A DNA stretch of 64,000 nucleotides from Phyllostachys edulis (GCA_036346405.1 CM070550.1:14666115-14730114); one strand, 5' to 3'. Shown: positions 22,910 through 34,682, numbered from the stretch's first letter. Numbers and translations: made by a program. The notes: generated from the letters alone by a model not told the origin.

Positions 22910-23130
22910 GGTCGAGCGTAATCACAGAGTGGTCGTAACACGTCGTGAGGAGTTCTGAATGGTCATGACCAAATCTGAACTGGTCAGATAGAGATAAGAC
23001 TTGGTCGTAAGTGATGAGGACTGATCGTGACTGGTTGAGCGTAATCACAGAGTGGCCGTGAACACGGTCGTGGGAGTTACGAACTAGTCGTTATAGAGAT
23101 AAGACATGGTCGTAAGTGATGAGGACACGG
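22910..23130 (+). repeat. Imperfect tandem duplication inside the BARE-like LTR
   Basis: GAGCGTAATCACAGAGTGG occurs at 22914 and 23037. GAGATAAGACnTGGTCGTAA followed by GTGATGAGGA occurs at 22991 and 23096. The two blocks repeat 123 and 105 bp apart, so one copy has an internal length difference. GGTCGTAAG also recalls the repeat in the gypsy LTRs. Confidence 0.7.
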
Positions 23131-23347
23131 TCGAGATCATATTGCATCAAGGTTCGTCCGATATAATTTATGTGTATTTGGGAATCGCTATGTTACGCTA
23201 GGAACCGCCAGACTCGTGGTCGGAAGGGTTTCGAGTCACAACCGACACGCATGAACCTCTGGGTCACACACTTAACGGGTTGGAACAAACCAAGATCTGA
23301 TATCTGATTAAGTCAAATGTGTTGGGATAGGATCCGTCCACGAGCAC

Positions 23348-23354
23348 TATATAA
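23348..23354 (+). promoter_or_regulatory. TATA box of the BARE-like LTR
   Basis: GAGCACTATATAAGGAGATG lies in the second half of the LTR, where BARE-1 LTRs place a promoter (CTATATAAGG type). The sequence downstream would be R/U5. Confidence 0.65.
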
Positions 23355-23781
23355 GGAGATGCATGAGGCTGTTGGGCGTTACAAGTTTTTTACATCACCG
23401 AAACCCTAGCCGCCATCTTCCTGAGAGCTCTGCCGTGCAACTTGGTGCTAGTACACCGACGTATGGTTGTTCCTTCCCTGGACGGGTGGATACCGTAGAG
23501 GCGTTACTGCGACTGTTGCGCTTGAGGACGATCCGCGATCTTCACAAGGAACTGCAGACGTTACTAGAGGAGACGATCGAATCGCGAGGACGTTGGACGA
23601 TTGACTACGACCACTACATCGACGCGCTCTACGTTGGACCAGGCTGCTCCAACCCTTCTTCCGCTGCTCTGCGCGTTTGGTGGTAACGATCTATGATTAT
23701 CTACTTGCTTGGCTTCCTGGATTGCGTGGTAGAAAAAAATTGTTTGTTGCTATTGTAGCCTACCCGTGGCCCAACACAAAC

Positions 23782-24975
23782 TTCATTTCGGATGAAGTTA
23801 CTGAGTGCTTCATGCATTGTATTCAACCAATCCAGATCATCGAGTGCTTCTTCTAAATGTTTTGGCTCAATAGAAGAGACAAAATAGTAATGTTCACAAA
23901 AAGAAGCGACATGAGATCGAGTTTGAACACCCTTACTTACATCACCCAATATTTGGTCTATTGGATGATCTTTTACAATTGCATTATGGATTCTTGGTGG
24001 TAAGTAGGATGGTTGATCATCTTCCTTGTTGTCCTCTTCATTAATTTGAATTTGACTTGTTATGGAAGAGGTAGGAGGTTCAACTTGAATGGAAGATGAT
24101 GGAGTATTTGGATCTTTTTTTGGTTTGATATCTCCAATTTGCATATTTTCCATAGCTTTTCTTAACGCTTCATTTCGTATATCATCCTAATTCCCATGCT
24201 CTTCTTGAGAGCCATTAGTTTCATCAAATTGAACATCATATTTTTCTTCAACTAAACCAGAGTTTTGATAGAAGACACGATAGGCTTTACTATTTGAAGA
24301 ATATCCAAGCAAGAAACCAACATCACATCGACTTGCAAATTTTGAAATACGAACACCCTTTTTCAAAATATAACATTTGCAACCAAATACGCGAAAATAA
24401 GAGATGTTTGGTTTTCTTCCAACAAGAAGCTCATAAGAAGTCTTTTTCAAAAGACGATGCAAATAAAGATGATTTATGGCATGACAAGCGGTATTGATTG
24501 CGTCCGTCCAAAATCTATCGAAAGTATTATATTCATCAAGCATTGTCCTAGCCATTTCAATTAATGTTCTATTTTTTCTTTCTACAACTCCATTTTGCTC
24601 CGGAGTGTAGGTTGTGGAATGTTCATACTTTATTCCAAGTTCATCACAAAAATCTTCAACTTTAGTGTTTTTGAAATCGAAACCATTATCACTACAGATT
24701 TTCTTAATTTTGAAATCAAATTCATTTTGAACCTATTTTGCAAAACTTTTGAAAATACGAGAGGTTTCGGTTTTGTCATCTAGGAAGAATATCCATGTAT
24801 ATGTAGTGTAATCATCCACAATGACTAAACAATAGCTATTACCTCTGATACTCTTATAGGTTGTTGGCCCAAATAAATCCATATGTAAGAGTTCTAATGG
24901 TCTAGAAGTTGACATGATACTTTTAGAATGATGAGAATTAGTGACTTGTTTACCGGCTTGACAAGCACTACAAAG
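23782..24975 (-). pseudogene. Integrase and linker of the copia element
   Basis: The core starts near 24930 with PLELLHMDLFGPTTYKSI (first catalytic D) and SYCLVIVDDYTTYTWIFFL (second D). The tail at 24555-24187 has MARTMLDEYNTFDRFWTDAI, KTSYELLVGRKPNISYFRVF and GCKCYILKKG. The acidic linker runs to 23782 with QSYLPPRIHNAIVKDHPIDQ-type sequence and EEALDDLDWLNTMHEALSNF, ending NEVW at the solo LTR. Stops separate the pieces near 24733 and 24170. Confidence 0.88.
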
Positions 24976-25500
24976 TCTATTTTTCTCAAACTTCACATCC
25001 TTCAAGCTAACGACTAAATCATGTTTGAAAATCTTTTTAAGTTGAATCATACCAACATGAGCTAGCCTTCAATGCCAAATCCAACCCAAAGAGATTTTTG
25101 CGATTAAACAAGTTTTCAAGCATGAATCATTTGAAGAAAAATCAACAAAGTAAAGATTTCCAAATATAAATCCTTTGAAAATTAAAGAATTATCCTTTTC
25201 ATTTGAAATTGAAACACCTTCATTAGAGAATGAGCAAATCAAGCCAAGATCACAGCAACAGATAATAAATTGAAATTTAGGGACTCAACTAAAGATAAAT
25301 TAGAATGGAAATATCATTTGAGATAGCAATTTTACCCAATCCTATTACCTTTCCTTTGCTATTTTCACCAAATGTGATCTTGTCAATTCTTTTTCCATTC
25401 TCGAATGTGGTGAATATTTTTCTATCACCGGTCATATGTTGAGTGCATCCACTATCTAGCACCCAATGTTTTGCACCGGTCTTATAGTTCACCTACAAAA
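24976..25500 (-). pseudogene. Protease and GAG-pre-integrase region of the copia element
   Basis: WVLDSGCTQHMTGDRKIF at 25460-25400 is the copia aspartic protease active site (D-S-G-C-T-x-H-M). KITFGENSKGKVIGLGKI follows. The GAG-pre-integrase zinc region ends with RLCSACQAGKQVTNSHH near 24960. An in-frame stop and frame changes occur between 25289 and 25050. Confidence 0.88.
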
Positions 25501-25506
25501 CAAGAA

Positions 25507-27428
25507 TCAAGTTCTTATAGGTATCCAAATTTGTTTGGATCCTTGGAGGTTAGTGACCAAGGTTTTAGGCACCCAAATAGCATTCTTTTTAGCACCTAGA
25601 ATTGAAGTGCCAATAAATCTTGCAATAACTTTACCATCCTTAGTTATCTTAGGCATGTAGCAAGAATCATAAATACCATAGAACTTAGTATTAACATTTA
25701 AGCATGCATTTGACAAATGTCTTACCTTACGACATTTATTGTAATATTTGCCATTTTCTTTTATAAACCTTGTGGGTTTGTAAATTGGCTTCTTACCTGT
25801 CTTGGACACATACCCAAGTCCTTTGTTGAATGAGCACCTTTGCTCACTCAAAAGTTTGTCAAGGGTGGCCTTACCCTTGAAGTATCGTTCTAAACTTTTG
25901 CTTAGCTTGGTTACTTGCTCCTTTAGCTCATTATTTTCAACAACAAGCTTTGCATCAAGAGACTTATCATTATCATGATTAGAATTAATATTATAGCTAC
26001 ATGGCATGAGAAGTAGATCATTACATGAAGTAGATGTACCAGCTCTTGCAATTTCTACACTAGGCATTTTATAAAAAATATCACATGTGATTCCAACACT
26101 AGTGCAATACTTGCTTGAATTTTCTTAGATAAGCAAGTCATGAGCTTCCTTTAGCACCTCATAAGAGCCTTTAAGAGAAAGATGTTCTCTCTTCAAGACC
26201 TTAAGTTTTGTCTTTTCTTTTCCAAGATATTCATTCAAATCTTCTAACATATCTATGAGCTCATCATATGAAGATTCATCGTTATCAAAGAATTTTACCT
26301 TATCTCCTTTTGCCATGAGGCATGTAGGAGATGAGAAGAGTGATGGAGCCTCTTTGATGGCGATGCCGACAAGTCCCTTCTTCTTGGGGGACTCATCCTC
26401 ATCGGAGTCGGAGTCGGTGTACTCCTCATCGGAGTTCCATTCTCCAATGTGAGCTTTATTATTGCCATTCTTGTGAAGCTTCTTAAAAATATTCTTCTTT
26501 CCATCGAACTCCTTCTTGGATGACTTGCCCTTGTCATCCTTCTTTATGGGGGCAATAAGAGGCAATGTATCCCTTCTCATTGCACTTATAGCAACGGATG
26601 TTTCTATAGCACTTGTTGTCATTGGAGGATTGCTCTTTCTTGCTCTTGTCAAAGTTAAAGCTTCGATATAGAAGTCTTCTCATCAATTTCTTCATTCTCC
26701 TCACAAGGAGAGCGAATTCTTCTTCGGAGTCTTCTTCTTCATCTTCTTCATCACTTGATTCCGCCTTTGCCTTGAAAGCGGTAATCTTCTTCTTTGAGGA
26801 AGATGACTCCAAAAGCTCTTTCTTGTCCTTCTTGTATAACTCATTGGTGATGAGATTGCCCAAGAGATCGATTAACATCATTCTTGGCAATTCGGATGAA
26901 TTGAGAAATAGAGTCACCAAGGTTTCATACTTCTCCGGCAAAGCCCTAAGTATTTTCCTCACAATATCAACATTGGTTAGTGAAGTGCCTAGGCCTTTGA
27001 GTTCATTTACAATGTTGTTGAGGCGAGAGTACATTTCATTTATATCCTCATGAGGCAACATTATAAATGTCTCATACTTAATCCGGAGCCTATGCAATTT
27101 GGTTTCTTTGACCGTGGATGTTTCCTCATGGATTTCCGAAAGGGCAGTCCAAATATCATGAGCGGTTTCCAAATTGCTTACTCTATTGAACTCATACACG
27201 TTCAAAGCTCCAAAGAGAGCATTCATAGCTTGAGCATCTAAATGAGCATTACGCCCCAAGTTCCATGGGATGTAGTGGATCAAAAGGCATAACGTAACCC
27301 TCATTTACGATTTTTCATATGCTCGAACTCATAGCCTTTAAATAAATAGACATTCTAATTTTCCAATAAGCATAATTTGAGCCATCAAATAAAGGAGCCC
27401 TTCCTATAGCAATTCCCTCACTAGCCAT
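25507..27428 (-). pseudogene. gag of the copia element (broken)
   Basis: The start is the ATG at 27428 (MASEGIAIGRAPLFDGSNYA). The usual W of the next segment is a TGA, and the frame resumes with FNRVSNLETAHDIWTALSE, ETKLHRLRIKYETFIMLPHE and LGTSLTNVDIVRKILRALPE, a UBN2-type copia Gag. The zinc knuckle near 26560 reads CYKCNEKGYIASYCP, so the histidine ligand is replaced by tyrosine. The downstream part (26460-25507) has an acidic D/S/E-rich stretch, a coiled-coil-like segment (VVENNELKEQVTKLSKSLE) and a second Cys/His-poor region leading to protease. Gag forms the virus-like particle. Confidence 0.88.
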
Positions 27429-27473
27429 CCTTTTCACTCTTAGACGGTTAAGTCTAAATTAATAAGAGATCAA

Positions 27474-27485
27474 GCTCTGATACCA
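27474..27485 (-). promoter_or_regulatory. Primer binding site (initiator tRNA-Met) of the copia element
   Basis: The minus strand reads TGGTATCAGAGC two bases after the 5' LTR end TCCTACA. This is the standard 12-base match to plant initiator tRNA-Met used by most copia elements. Confidence 0.95.
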
Positions 27486-27487
27486 CT

Positions 27488-29037
27488 TGTAGGATCAAGG
27501 ATAACCGACTAAAGGGGATGAATAGGAGGTTTTAAAATTTTTGAACTAATTAACAATTTAAGACAATTATGGACTAAGTCTAAACTAGATACAATTCTAG
27601 CTAAGCAATTATACACAAGAAAATTGCTAGAAATGTAAATGCAGAAGTAGTAAAGACAACAATAAACCACAAAGGAAACAATAAAGTTTTTCCCGTGGTG
27701 TCGAAGACTTGTCGGTCTTCAGTAGTCCACGTTGAGGAAGCTTGAACTAATCAAGTTGGCTCCACAAATTAAGCCTTCACCTCGATTTCACTAGTAGTTA
27801 TTCTTCCTCCACTCCGAAGATGGTGAACACCAAACCACTCATAATTCGGCGTCGGGCCTCTTCACAATCTCTTTGAAGAGATCACCGTACGAACTCCTAC
27901 CAAGCCGTCTAGGTGTTGGCAAACACCAAGAGTAAAGAACCACAATCTTCGCTTGAGGGCAATCAAGTGCAAAGGATCAATCTAGAATGAATGCACTTGA
28001 ATTTTGCTCAACCACCTCACAATGAATGCAACAAGTGTATATGAGGTGTAGAGAGAAAGCTCTAAGCTCAAAGATGTTAAATGAGGTATCTCACTTTGTC
28101 CTACAACCGGTGGAGGGGTATTTATATCCCCCACAAACAAATACGATCGTTGGAGGCAAAATACGGGAAGTTTCAGCACGAGCGGTAGTACTGTCGTTCA
28201 ATGGCCGATACTAATGCACCTTCCCAAAATACACAGTAACGGCTAGCGCAGACGCATTAACTGCCTCTGAAAGAGCCGTTGGAAATTTGGCACGGTACTA
28301 CTGCAATTGATCATGCGGTAGTTCCTCTTACCAGTCATACTAAAACACAAGGGCGGTACTACCGCTCCACTTTGAGGACCAAAACAGGCACTCATTGGAA
28401 ATAACGTACTGCTTACTATCTTTCAAACGGACTGGGATGCGGTAGTTCTACTTAAGATATGTGATCATACCACAATGAGGTAGTTCCGCCAAGTAAGCTC
28501 CGGAACTACCACTTACCAGGTGAGCAACAAGCTCAAAAGGGGTACACTCTGTAAAATACGTACTGCCAACTAATCTTCGATCCGACCGGGTTGCGGTAGT
28601 ACCGCACCACTATCCTGGTCATACCGTTGTGTGGTAGTACCGCCAACAACACGTCGGTATTACCAATCTTTCTGAGAAATGCATAGTTGACTTCCAAAAC
28701 AAACTAAGTGCATGCATGATCCTATATTGATCGAAATGGCACAAGAACATGCTATCAAGTTACTAGTCATGATCCCTCTTAATAGTACGATATTTAACCT
28801 AAAATCTGGTCTTCCATCCTTTTCTCCTAAGACCGGTAAATACAAAAAGGATCCTAGACTACTTGTATCTTGTTTTTGAGCCATATTGATATTCATGTTG
28901 ACCTTTAGCATGCATCTCCAGGTTGTTATATTCATCATTGGGACTAAACCTTTTTAAACACTTAACAAACATGTTAGTCCCATAACGCATAATGTCATTA
29001 ATTACTAAAACAATTTTTAGAGGCCTAGATGCTATCA
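27488..29037 (-). repeat. 5' LTR of the copia element
   Basis: On the minus strand it runs from TGATAGCATCTAGGCC at 29037 to CCTTGATCCTACA at 27488 (1,550 bp, TG...CA ends). Between 28180 and 28640 it carries about eight GCGGTAGTACC or inverse motifs. Its first 485 bp match the truncated 3' LTR. The base after 29037 begins AGTTG, one candidate target duplication whose partner is lost. Confidence 0.9.
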
Positions 29038-29345
29038 AGTTGGCAAAGAGCCAATTGTCCAGCAGTTGATGCCAATGGGAGATAATAACCATATGATGGT
29101 TATTATCAGTGACTTAGGACTGTCAAGCATCGTGTGGTTTAGAGTTAATATGACACATGTTCTATTCATCACATGAGAGGAATATACTTGGAACCAAGTC
29201 CAAGTGCTAGTTCAAAGCTTCTACGAGCAGTCATCTGGTCGGGTAGCAAATACAGGACCTCTCCGACCAAGGTACCAAGGGGTCATTAGCCTTAGGGGTT
29301 ACGACCACGAAGGATATGATGTCTTTAATTAAATATTAAAATAAT
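29038..29345. other. Spacer between copia and gypsy element D
   Basis: This 308-bp stretch has no coding signal. It separates the copia 5' LTR from the D LTR. AACCATATGATGGTTATTAT forms a short inverted repeat near 29088. Nothing else is recognised. Confidence 0.5.
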
Positions 29346-29645
29346 TGACGAGGATCTAATAATCCTCATTTATTTATTTATCTGTAATTCATATTATGGA
29401 TAATAATACCGTCATATGGTTCTTGAGTATACCCCTTAATATTCATTAGGGAGAAGCTGGAGGTCGTAAGTTCACCTATGACCACCTCATAGTCATAAGT
29501 CCTTCTACAACTATCCCATAGTCGTAAGTCTTTCTATGACTTTCCCCTGATCGTATGTCCTCCTACGATCGGTCAGTGGTCGTAAGCTTTATTACGACCA
29601 CCACCTAGTCGTAAGCTCTTCTACGGCTAGTCTCTAATCGATAGG
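29346..29645 (+). repeat. 5' LTR of element D, first part
   Basis: It starts TGACGAGGATCTAATAATCC and runs to CTAATCGATAGG, where element C begins; the last five bases (ATAGG) are C's target duplication. It includes about five GTCGTAAG/TACGACC hairpin repeats (29465-29635). Confidence 0.92.
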
Positions 29646-30440
29646 TGACGAGGATATAACAATCCTTAATTTATTATATATCTATAATTCATATTATGGA
29701 TAATAATGATGTCATATAACTCTTGAGTATACCCCTTAATATTCATAAGGGAGAACCTGGAAGTCGTAAGTTCTCCTACGACCACCCTGTAGTCGTGGGT
29801 CTTCATACGACTACCCCATAGTCGTAAGCCCTTCTACGACTATCCTGTGATCGTAAGCTCTACTACGATCGATCTGTGGTTGTAGGCTCTCCTACGACCA
29901 CCACCTGGTCGTAAGCTCTTCTACGACCAGTCCTCTGTCGATAAGACTCACAGACATGTGGGCCTAGTCGATCAGATAATCTCATATACCGTATCCAAGG
30001 ATATGAGCAATCAATTACGCTGTTATTCCCTGGAATAACAACACGACTTAACTCCCTGTTATGGTGATAATTGCCTGGCAACGTGGGAACGTTACAACTC
30101 CCGTAATAACCTCCGGTAACGGCTCCACGATCTGGTGCGTTAATGTGACCTTTATACTGAAGATCCAATGGCGCACCCCGAGGACAGTATAAAAGGCAAG
30201 GATCATCAGGAAAAGGGGGGAGACGAAAAGAAGATTAGAAGGACAATACTCTAGTCTCTGATTCCATCTTGTAATCCAGTATACTCCATACATACACACA
30301 GGAGTAGGGTTGTTATTCTCCCAGGAGAAGGCCCGAACCTATATAAAAATCCCCGTGTCTCCAACTCTGTGTGATTTTGAGCCTAGAGGAACCCCCAAAT
30401 CAAATAATCTTTACGTAAGTTCGGTTCTAAAACACCGACA
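29646..30440 (+). repeat. 5' LTR of element C
   Basis: A 795-bp LTR from TGACGAGGATATAACAATCC to CTAAAACACCGACA. The U3 part (29760-29935) has six or so hairpin-type repeats with CTACGAC and GTCGTAAG. A TATAAAAGGC promoter box lies near 30188. The transcribed end contains ACACACAGGAGTAGGGTTG. Confidence 0.95.
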
Positions 30441-30459
30441 GTTGGCACCGACCGTGGGG
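30441..30459 (+). promoter_or_regulatory. Primer binding site of element C
   Basis: GTTGGCACCGACCGTGGGG follows the LTR end directly. It differs from the site of B and E at two positions (GGCGCCGT to GGCACCGA). Confidence 0.7.
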
Positions 30460-30507
30460 ATCTTTGAGTCATCAGCTTTCCTTTGTCTTTCCGATTCTCA
30501 TGCTCTC

Positions 30508-32913
30508 ATGGCAGGAGAGTGGAACGAGGAGAACTGGTTCGACTTGGCCGATTATGTAGATATCGACATGGATGTCGGTTTCGACTATGAGCCGAGCGAC
30601 GCATTATCCGATGGTGATATCGCCTCCGGAGATCTTTCTCCAGGAGACCTTACCATCGATGGAGTTGAGGAGGGATCCTTATCCCCCACAACTATATGTC
30701 CAGATGGGGAACCAGCTTCCTCAGAGGACAAGGGTCAATCCGACCACAATGAAGGCTGTCCCAAGGCAGACTCGCGACACGGTGAGGGTTCCCTCTCCAA
30801 ATGTCCAAGTTCGTCTAAGACAGTCCGACCTGGCGCAACAACTCCTGAAGTCGTAATTCCAGATCTTCATCAACATCTGGTGATTCTCTCTCTCCGGTTA
30901 GCCCAGCCAAGAATGCGATCGAACACGCTCTTCCTGCGAGTTCGACCATCCCAACGCAGGACTCGCTTGCCAACAGAGATGGTTATAACCCGGAATTCCC
31001 TTTCCTGGAGGGGTTTACTCCAAGACACCAGATGGTGTCATTCGACGACTCCTCAAGTGAGGAGGCCTCTAGCGCAAGTGGAGATCATCAACGGGAGGTC
31101 TTCGTCCTGCCCTCAGGTAGCAATAACTCTCCTAGAGACGAGGCTGCAGATGCTCCCCGAAGATCACACCCTACGATCGCTTGTGGCAATGACAAAGACA
31201 CCATCGACGACAACCAGAGTCAATACTCTGATGAGCGTACGGGAAATTCTCGAGATTATCGCACTCCATTGAGGCAAGCCCAAGGATCAGGTATGAATGA
31301 TTCTGAAATAAACCGACGAAAATGAGTCGCAGCTCAGAGAAAATTGCCTGGGCGCGCTCAATACTAGTCGGAAGAAGCTTAGGAACTTCAGCATATCAAC
31401 GACCTACTCGAGAACCCATCTCGAGAACTTGCCCGAGCACCTGGTTACGACCTCTTCGCCAAAAAGATCACACAAAGGCTGCGGAGTACGATGAGCAAGT
31501 TCGAACGACCCCACCGGCGTCATTCCAGGAGTCGTGGCAGTACAACTCCATTAGCTTCCAGTCAATCGAATAACTCGCCGCATGGAGATCACCGCAAGGT
31601 GCGTCGCTCCCCAATCCAGAAAAGAGTTCCTCGAATGCCTGACGATCATAAAGCTCTCAGGAGAGGTGATTATTCACCACTCCAACCGAGAGGTTTGCAA
31701 CAGCAGACAAGATACGAGGAGTATTACCCTCGTAAGATCGAGACTTGTTATAAGTCAGATTCACCCCTTGCTGGATATCGTCGACTACGATCACCTAGCG
31801 ACGTCAACCCCTCTTTTCTACAAAGGAGGCGTTACGATGTGATTACCGGATGTCGGGCATTCTCGCCTAACCTCCTAGCAGTTGACTGGCCGCCACGATT
31901 TCGACCAGGGAACATGGAGAAATTTGATGGGTCTCAAAATCCCATCAAGTTTCTTCAGATCAACACAACCGCTGTCCGAGCAGCAGGAGGAGGAGAGTGT
32001 GTCATGGCGAATTACCTTTCGACTGTGCTCGAAGGGTCTGCTCGATCGTGGTTATTAAACCAACCAGTCGAGTCGATCTACTCGTGGTAACACCTCTGTG
32101 ATCTATTGCTGGCTAATTTTCAAGGCACCTACCATCGCCCTGGAAAGGAGGATGAACTACACAGGATGCGACAAAATGACCACGAAACACTATGCCAATT
32201 CATCAGGCGTTTCAGTTAGGTTCACAATTCTATTCCTGAGGTTTCTGATGCATCTGTTATCAGAGCCTTCAAGCAGGGAGTCCGTAGCAGAAGGATCATG
32301 GAGGACGTCGCTTTGAACCATCCCGCCATCAGAGTGAACTCTTGAGATGGCTAATCGGACGCCATCGGCGACGGCGTAGTTGAGTGGACCAAAATCATCG
32401 ATCGAGATGACCAGCACCCTCAGGAGACTGGTGAAGGTAGAAAAAAGAAGGATAAGAAGGCCAAGAAATCCAAAAACAAGGCAAAGGCACAAAAGCTTCA
32501 AGCCAATGCTTCTAAGAAGATCCTGGCCGTAAGCGATAAGGAGCCACGAACTGACAAGCAATACCCCGATCGAGGCAAAGGTAAGCACCCCGAATGGAAG
32601 AACGATAAGCCTAGGTGGTGCCCTTTCCATAAAAAAGGAAGGGCATGACATGCGCAACTGCCGAGTTTTCCAACGAAAACTTGAAGACTATTACAATGGC
32701 AAAGAGCCACTTCCTACCCTCGAAGAAGTAGGGCAAGCTAGTGGTCATACACAGTCGGATGACAACGAGGACATGCCATTTCAAGTTCCCGAGCACACCA
32801 TCGAGCACATCTTTGGAGGATCATCGGCGTACGAGTCAAGACGACAGCTTAAGGCAGACGAACGTGAGGTAAACTCCATTGACTCTCCTCTTGTCAATAA
32901 AGTACCGAGGTGA
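30508..32913 (+). pseudogene. gag of element C (broken)
   Basis: The ATG at 30508 gives MAGEWNEENWFDLADYVDID, in a frame open from 30310. An acidic region follows, then frame changes; MVSFDDSSSEEASSASGDHQ begins at 31032 and ends at a TGA at 31323. The Retrotrans_gag core (31491-32090) contains GNMEKFDGSQNPIKFLQINT and MANYLSTVLEGSARSWLLN. The Lys-rich stretch and knuckle lie at 32400-32660, where an added base near 32638 shifts the CPFHKK part away from the GHDMRNC part. EHTIEHIFGGSSAYESRRQL (32780-32850) leads to protease. Confidence 0.87.
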
Positions 32914-33570
32914 TCGAAAGTCACCATCTCTTTCGAGAAGGGTGACTGCCCGATCCCTTCAACCCGACCTGGTCATTTTTCGATCGTGGTCAAACCCACC
33001 ATCAACAACTGTCGAGTAAATCGAGCGTTGATTGATGGTGGTAGCTCGTTAAACATTATGTTTATGAGCACCCTGGACGAAATGCAAGTACCCAGGACCA
33101 AGGTAAGACCGGTAAGATATTCATTTCATGGTATTGTACCAAGGTCTTCAGCCAAACCCATTGGTCAAGTTTCTCTTCCTTTAACATTTGGTTCACCAAG
33201 TAATTTTAGGACGGAGAAAATCTCCTTTGATGTGGTCGATTTCGATACGACATATAACGCCATACTCGGACGACCAACTTTGGCAAAATTCTTAATGGCA
33301 ACTCATTATGGGTATCAATGTATTAAGATGCCAGGTCCCAAAGGAGTAATCACAATTCATTGTGATAAGAAGATGGCGCACACATGTGACCGTCGATCCC
33401 TCGAGATGGTGGGTCAGATACCAGCTCGGGAAGAAAATGGGCAGCCTTCGACCAAGAGCTCGAAGCCTAAAGCTGCGCCCAAGCCGAATGACCAAGTCAA
33501 AGAAGTTCCCCTGAATCAGGAGGAACCTTCGAAGACTGTTCGCATCGGGGATACTTCTGACCCCAAATAG
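32914..33570 (+). pseudogene. Protease region of element C
   Basis: From 32986 the frame is open for 194 residues: NRALIDGGSSLNIMFMSTLD (active site D-G-G-S), SFHGIVPRSSAKPIGQVSLP, NFRTEKISFDVVDFDTTYN, AILGRPTLAKFLMATHYGY and a Lys/Pro-rich linker ending TSDPK-stop at 33570. A TGA at 32911-32913 replaces the tryptophan of the KWSEVTISFEKGD stretch. This is the best preserved protease region in the window. Confidence 0.9.
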
Positions 33571-34682
33571 GAAGACACCCTCATCACTTTCCTCCGAGCA
33601 AACGCAGATATCTTCGCGTGGCAAGCATCCGACATGCCCGGAGTCCCCAGAGAAGTGATCGAGCACAGGCTAGCTTTACGGCCTGACAAAGTACACGTAA
33701 AACAAAAATTACGGAGACTTGCCCCTGATCGACGAGATGCTATAAGGTCAGAATTGGACAAGCTACTTAAAGCAGACTTTATAAGAGAAGTCGACCACTC
33801 AGAGTGGTTGGCCAACCCTGTAATGGTTAGAAAGTCTAACGGCAAGTGGTGAATGTGCGTAGACTTCACTGATCTTAATAAAGCTTGTCCAAAAGATGAT
33901 TTCCCTTTACCTCGTATCGATCAGTTGGTTGACTCTACTGCCGTTGCAAAACATTAAGTTTTCTAGATACATATTCTGGCTACCATCAGATTAATGTGTC
34001 TGGAAGATGAAGAAAAGACCGCATTTATTACTCTATTTGGTATATTTTGCTATGTCAAAATGCCATTTGGTCTAAAAAATGCTGGCGCTTCTTTTCAACG
34101 TTTGATGCAATCAACTTTTTCACCTCATCTAGGCCGAAATTTGGAAGCCTATGTTGACGATCTAGTCGTAAAAAACATCAAATGGCTTGATCATATTTCG
34201 GACTTGCAGGAGACGTTCGACAACCTCAGAAAACACCGCTTGAAACTCAATTTTGAGAAGTGTGTGTTTGGAGTCTCTTAGGGAAAATTGCTTGGATTTC
34301 TGGTCTCCGTACAAGGGATCAAAGCAAATCCCGAAAAGATAAAAGCCATTGTTCAAATGCGCTCTCCAACCACGAAGAAAGAAGTCCAAAAGCTCAAAGG
34401 GTGTATGGCGACTTTAAGTCGTTTCATAGCATGACTGGGGGAAAAAGGACTACCTTTTTTCAAACTTCTAAGGAAACACGAGGGTTTCGAGTGGTTAGAA
34501 GAGGCAAATGCTGCCTTCGAGGATGTCAAGAGATATCTTACGAGTGCTCTGCTCGATTTCCCGAAACGTAAGAGACGCTCTTAATTTATCTAGTCGCCAC
34601 GCCACGAGCGATGGAGCGAAGATTAGTTGTAGAACGTGAAAACGTTCAACGACCATTGTACTACGTAAGTGAAGTTTTACAT
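33571..34682 (+). pseudogene. Reverse transcriptase and start of RNase H, element C
   Basis: PGVPREVIEHRLALRPDKV begins at 33637 and stays open to 33852, where a TGA replaces an arginine codon (GKW-stop-MCVDFTDLN). RT continues with YVKMPFGLKNAGASFQRLMQ and the AYVDDLVVKN catalytic box (34120-34190), then KCVFGVS-stop at 34280. The connection (KEVQKLKGCMATLSRFIA) and RNase H start (VVERENVQRPLYYVSEVLH) run to 34682, where a solo LTR interrupts. Three nonsense changes and several shifts are visible. Confidence 0.9.

Larger units (their letters stand above)
22104..23776 (+). mobile_element. Solo LTR, BARE-1/Angela-like copia, TSD CAAAC
   Basis: It begins TGTTGAAAATATGCCCTAGA, the recognised start of BARE-1/Angela/RIRE1 LTRs, and ends GTGGCCCAACA. 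CAAAC flanks it exactly at 22099-22103 and 23777-23781. Removing it and one CAAAC restores the copia reading frame. Its length of 1,673 bp fits the family's LTR of about 1.7-1.8 kb. No internal domain remains, so the element was lost by LTR-LTR recombination. Confidence 0.93.
7597..29037 (-). mobile_element. Ty1/copia element, SIRE/Maximus-like, interrupted twice
   Basis: Read on the minus strand: 5' LTR (29037-27488), tRNA-Met primer site, gag, protease, integrase, RT, RNase H, an extra 3' ORF, polypurine tract and a 3' LTR cut at 7597. The gene order PR-INT-RT-RH is copia. The extra ORF after RNase H, with its RQFYATLY and WMTG motifs, is typical of the SIRE/Maximus lineage. Gypsy element B and a BARE-like solo LTR are inserted in the RT region with clear target duplications, so this element is older than both. 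Stops and frameshifts are frequent. Excluding the insertions it is about 10 kb. Confidence 0.9.

Noticed and set aside
23363..23686. 107-codon frame in the BARE-like solo LTR
   Set aside because: It lies downstream of the TATA box in the transcribed LTR part, which is non-coding in this family, and shows no known domain.
29465..30000. Regular short repeats as a CRISPR array
   Set aside because: Units are degenerate, have no unique spacers, sit in retrotransposon LTRs and the DNA is plant nuclear.
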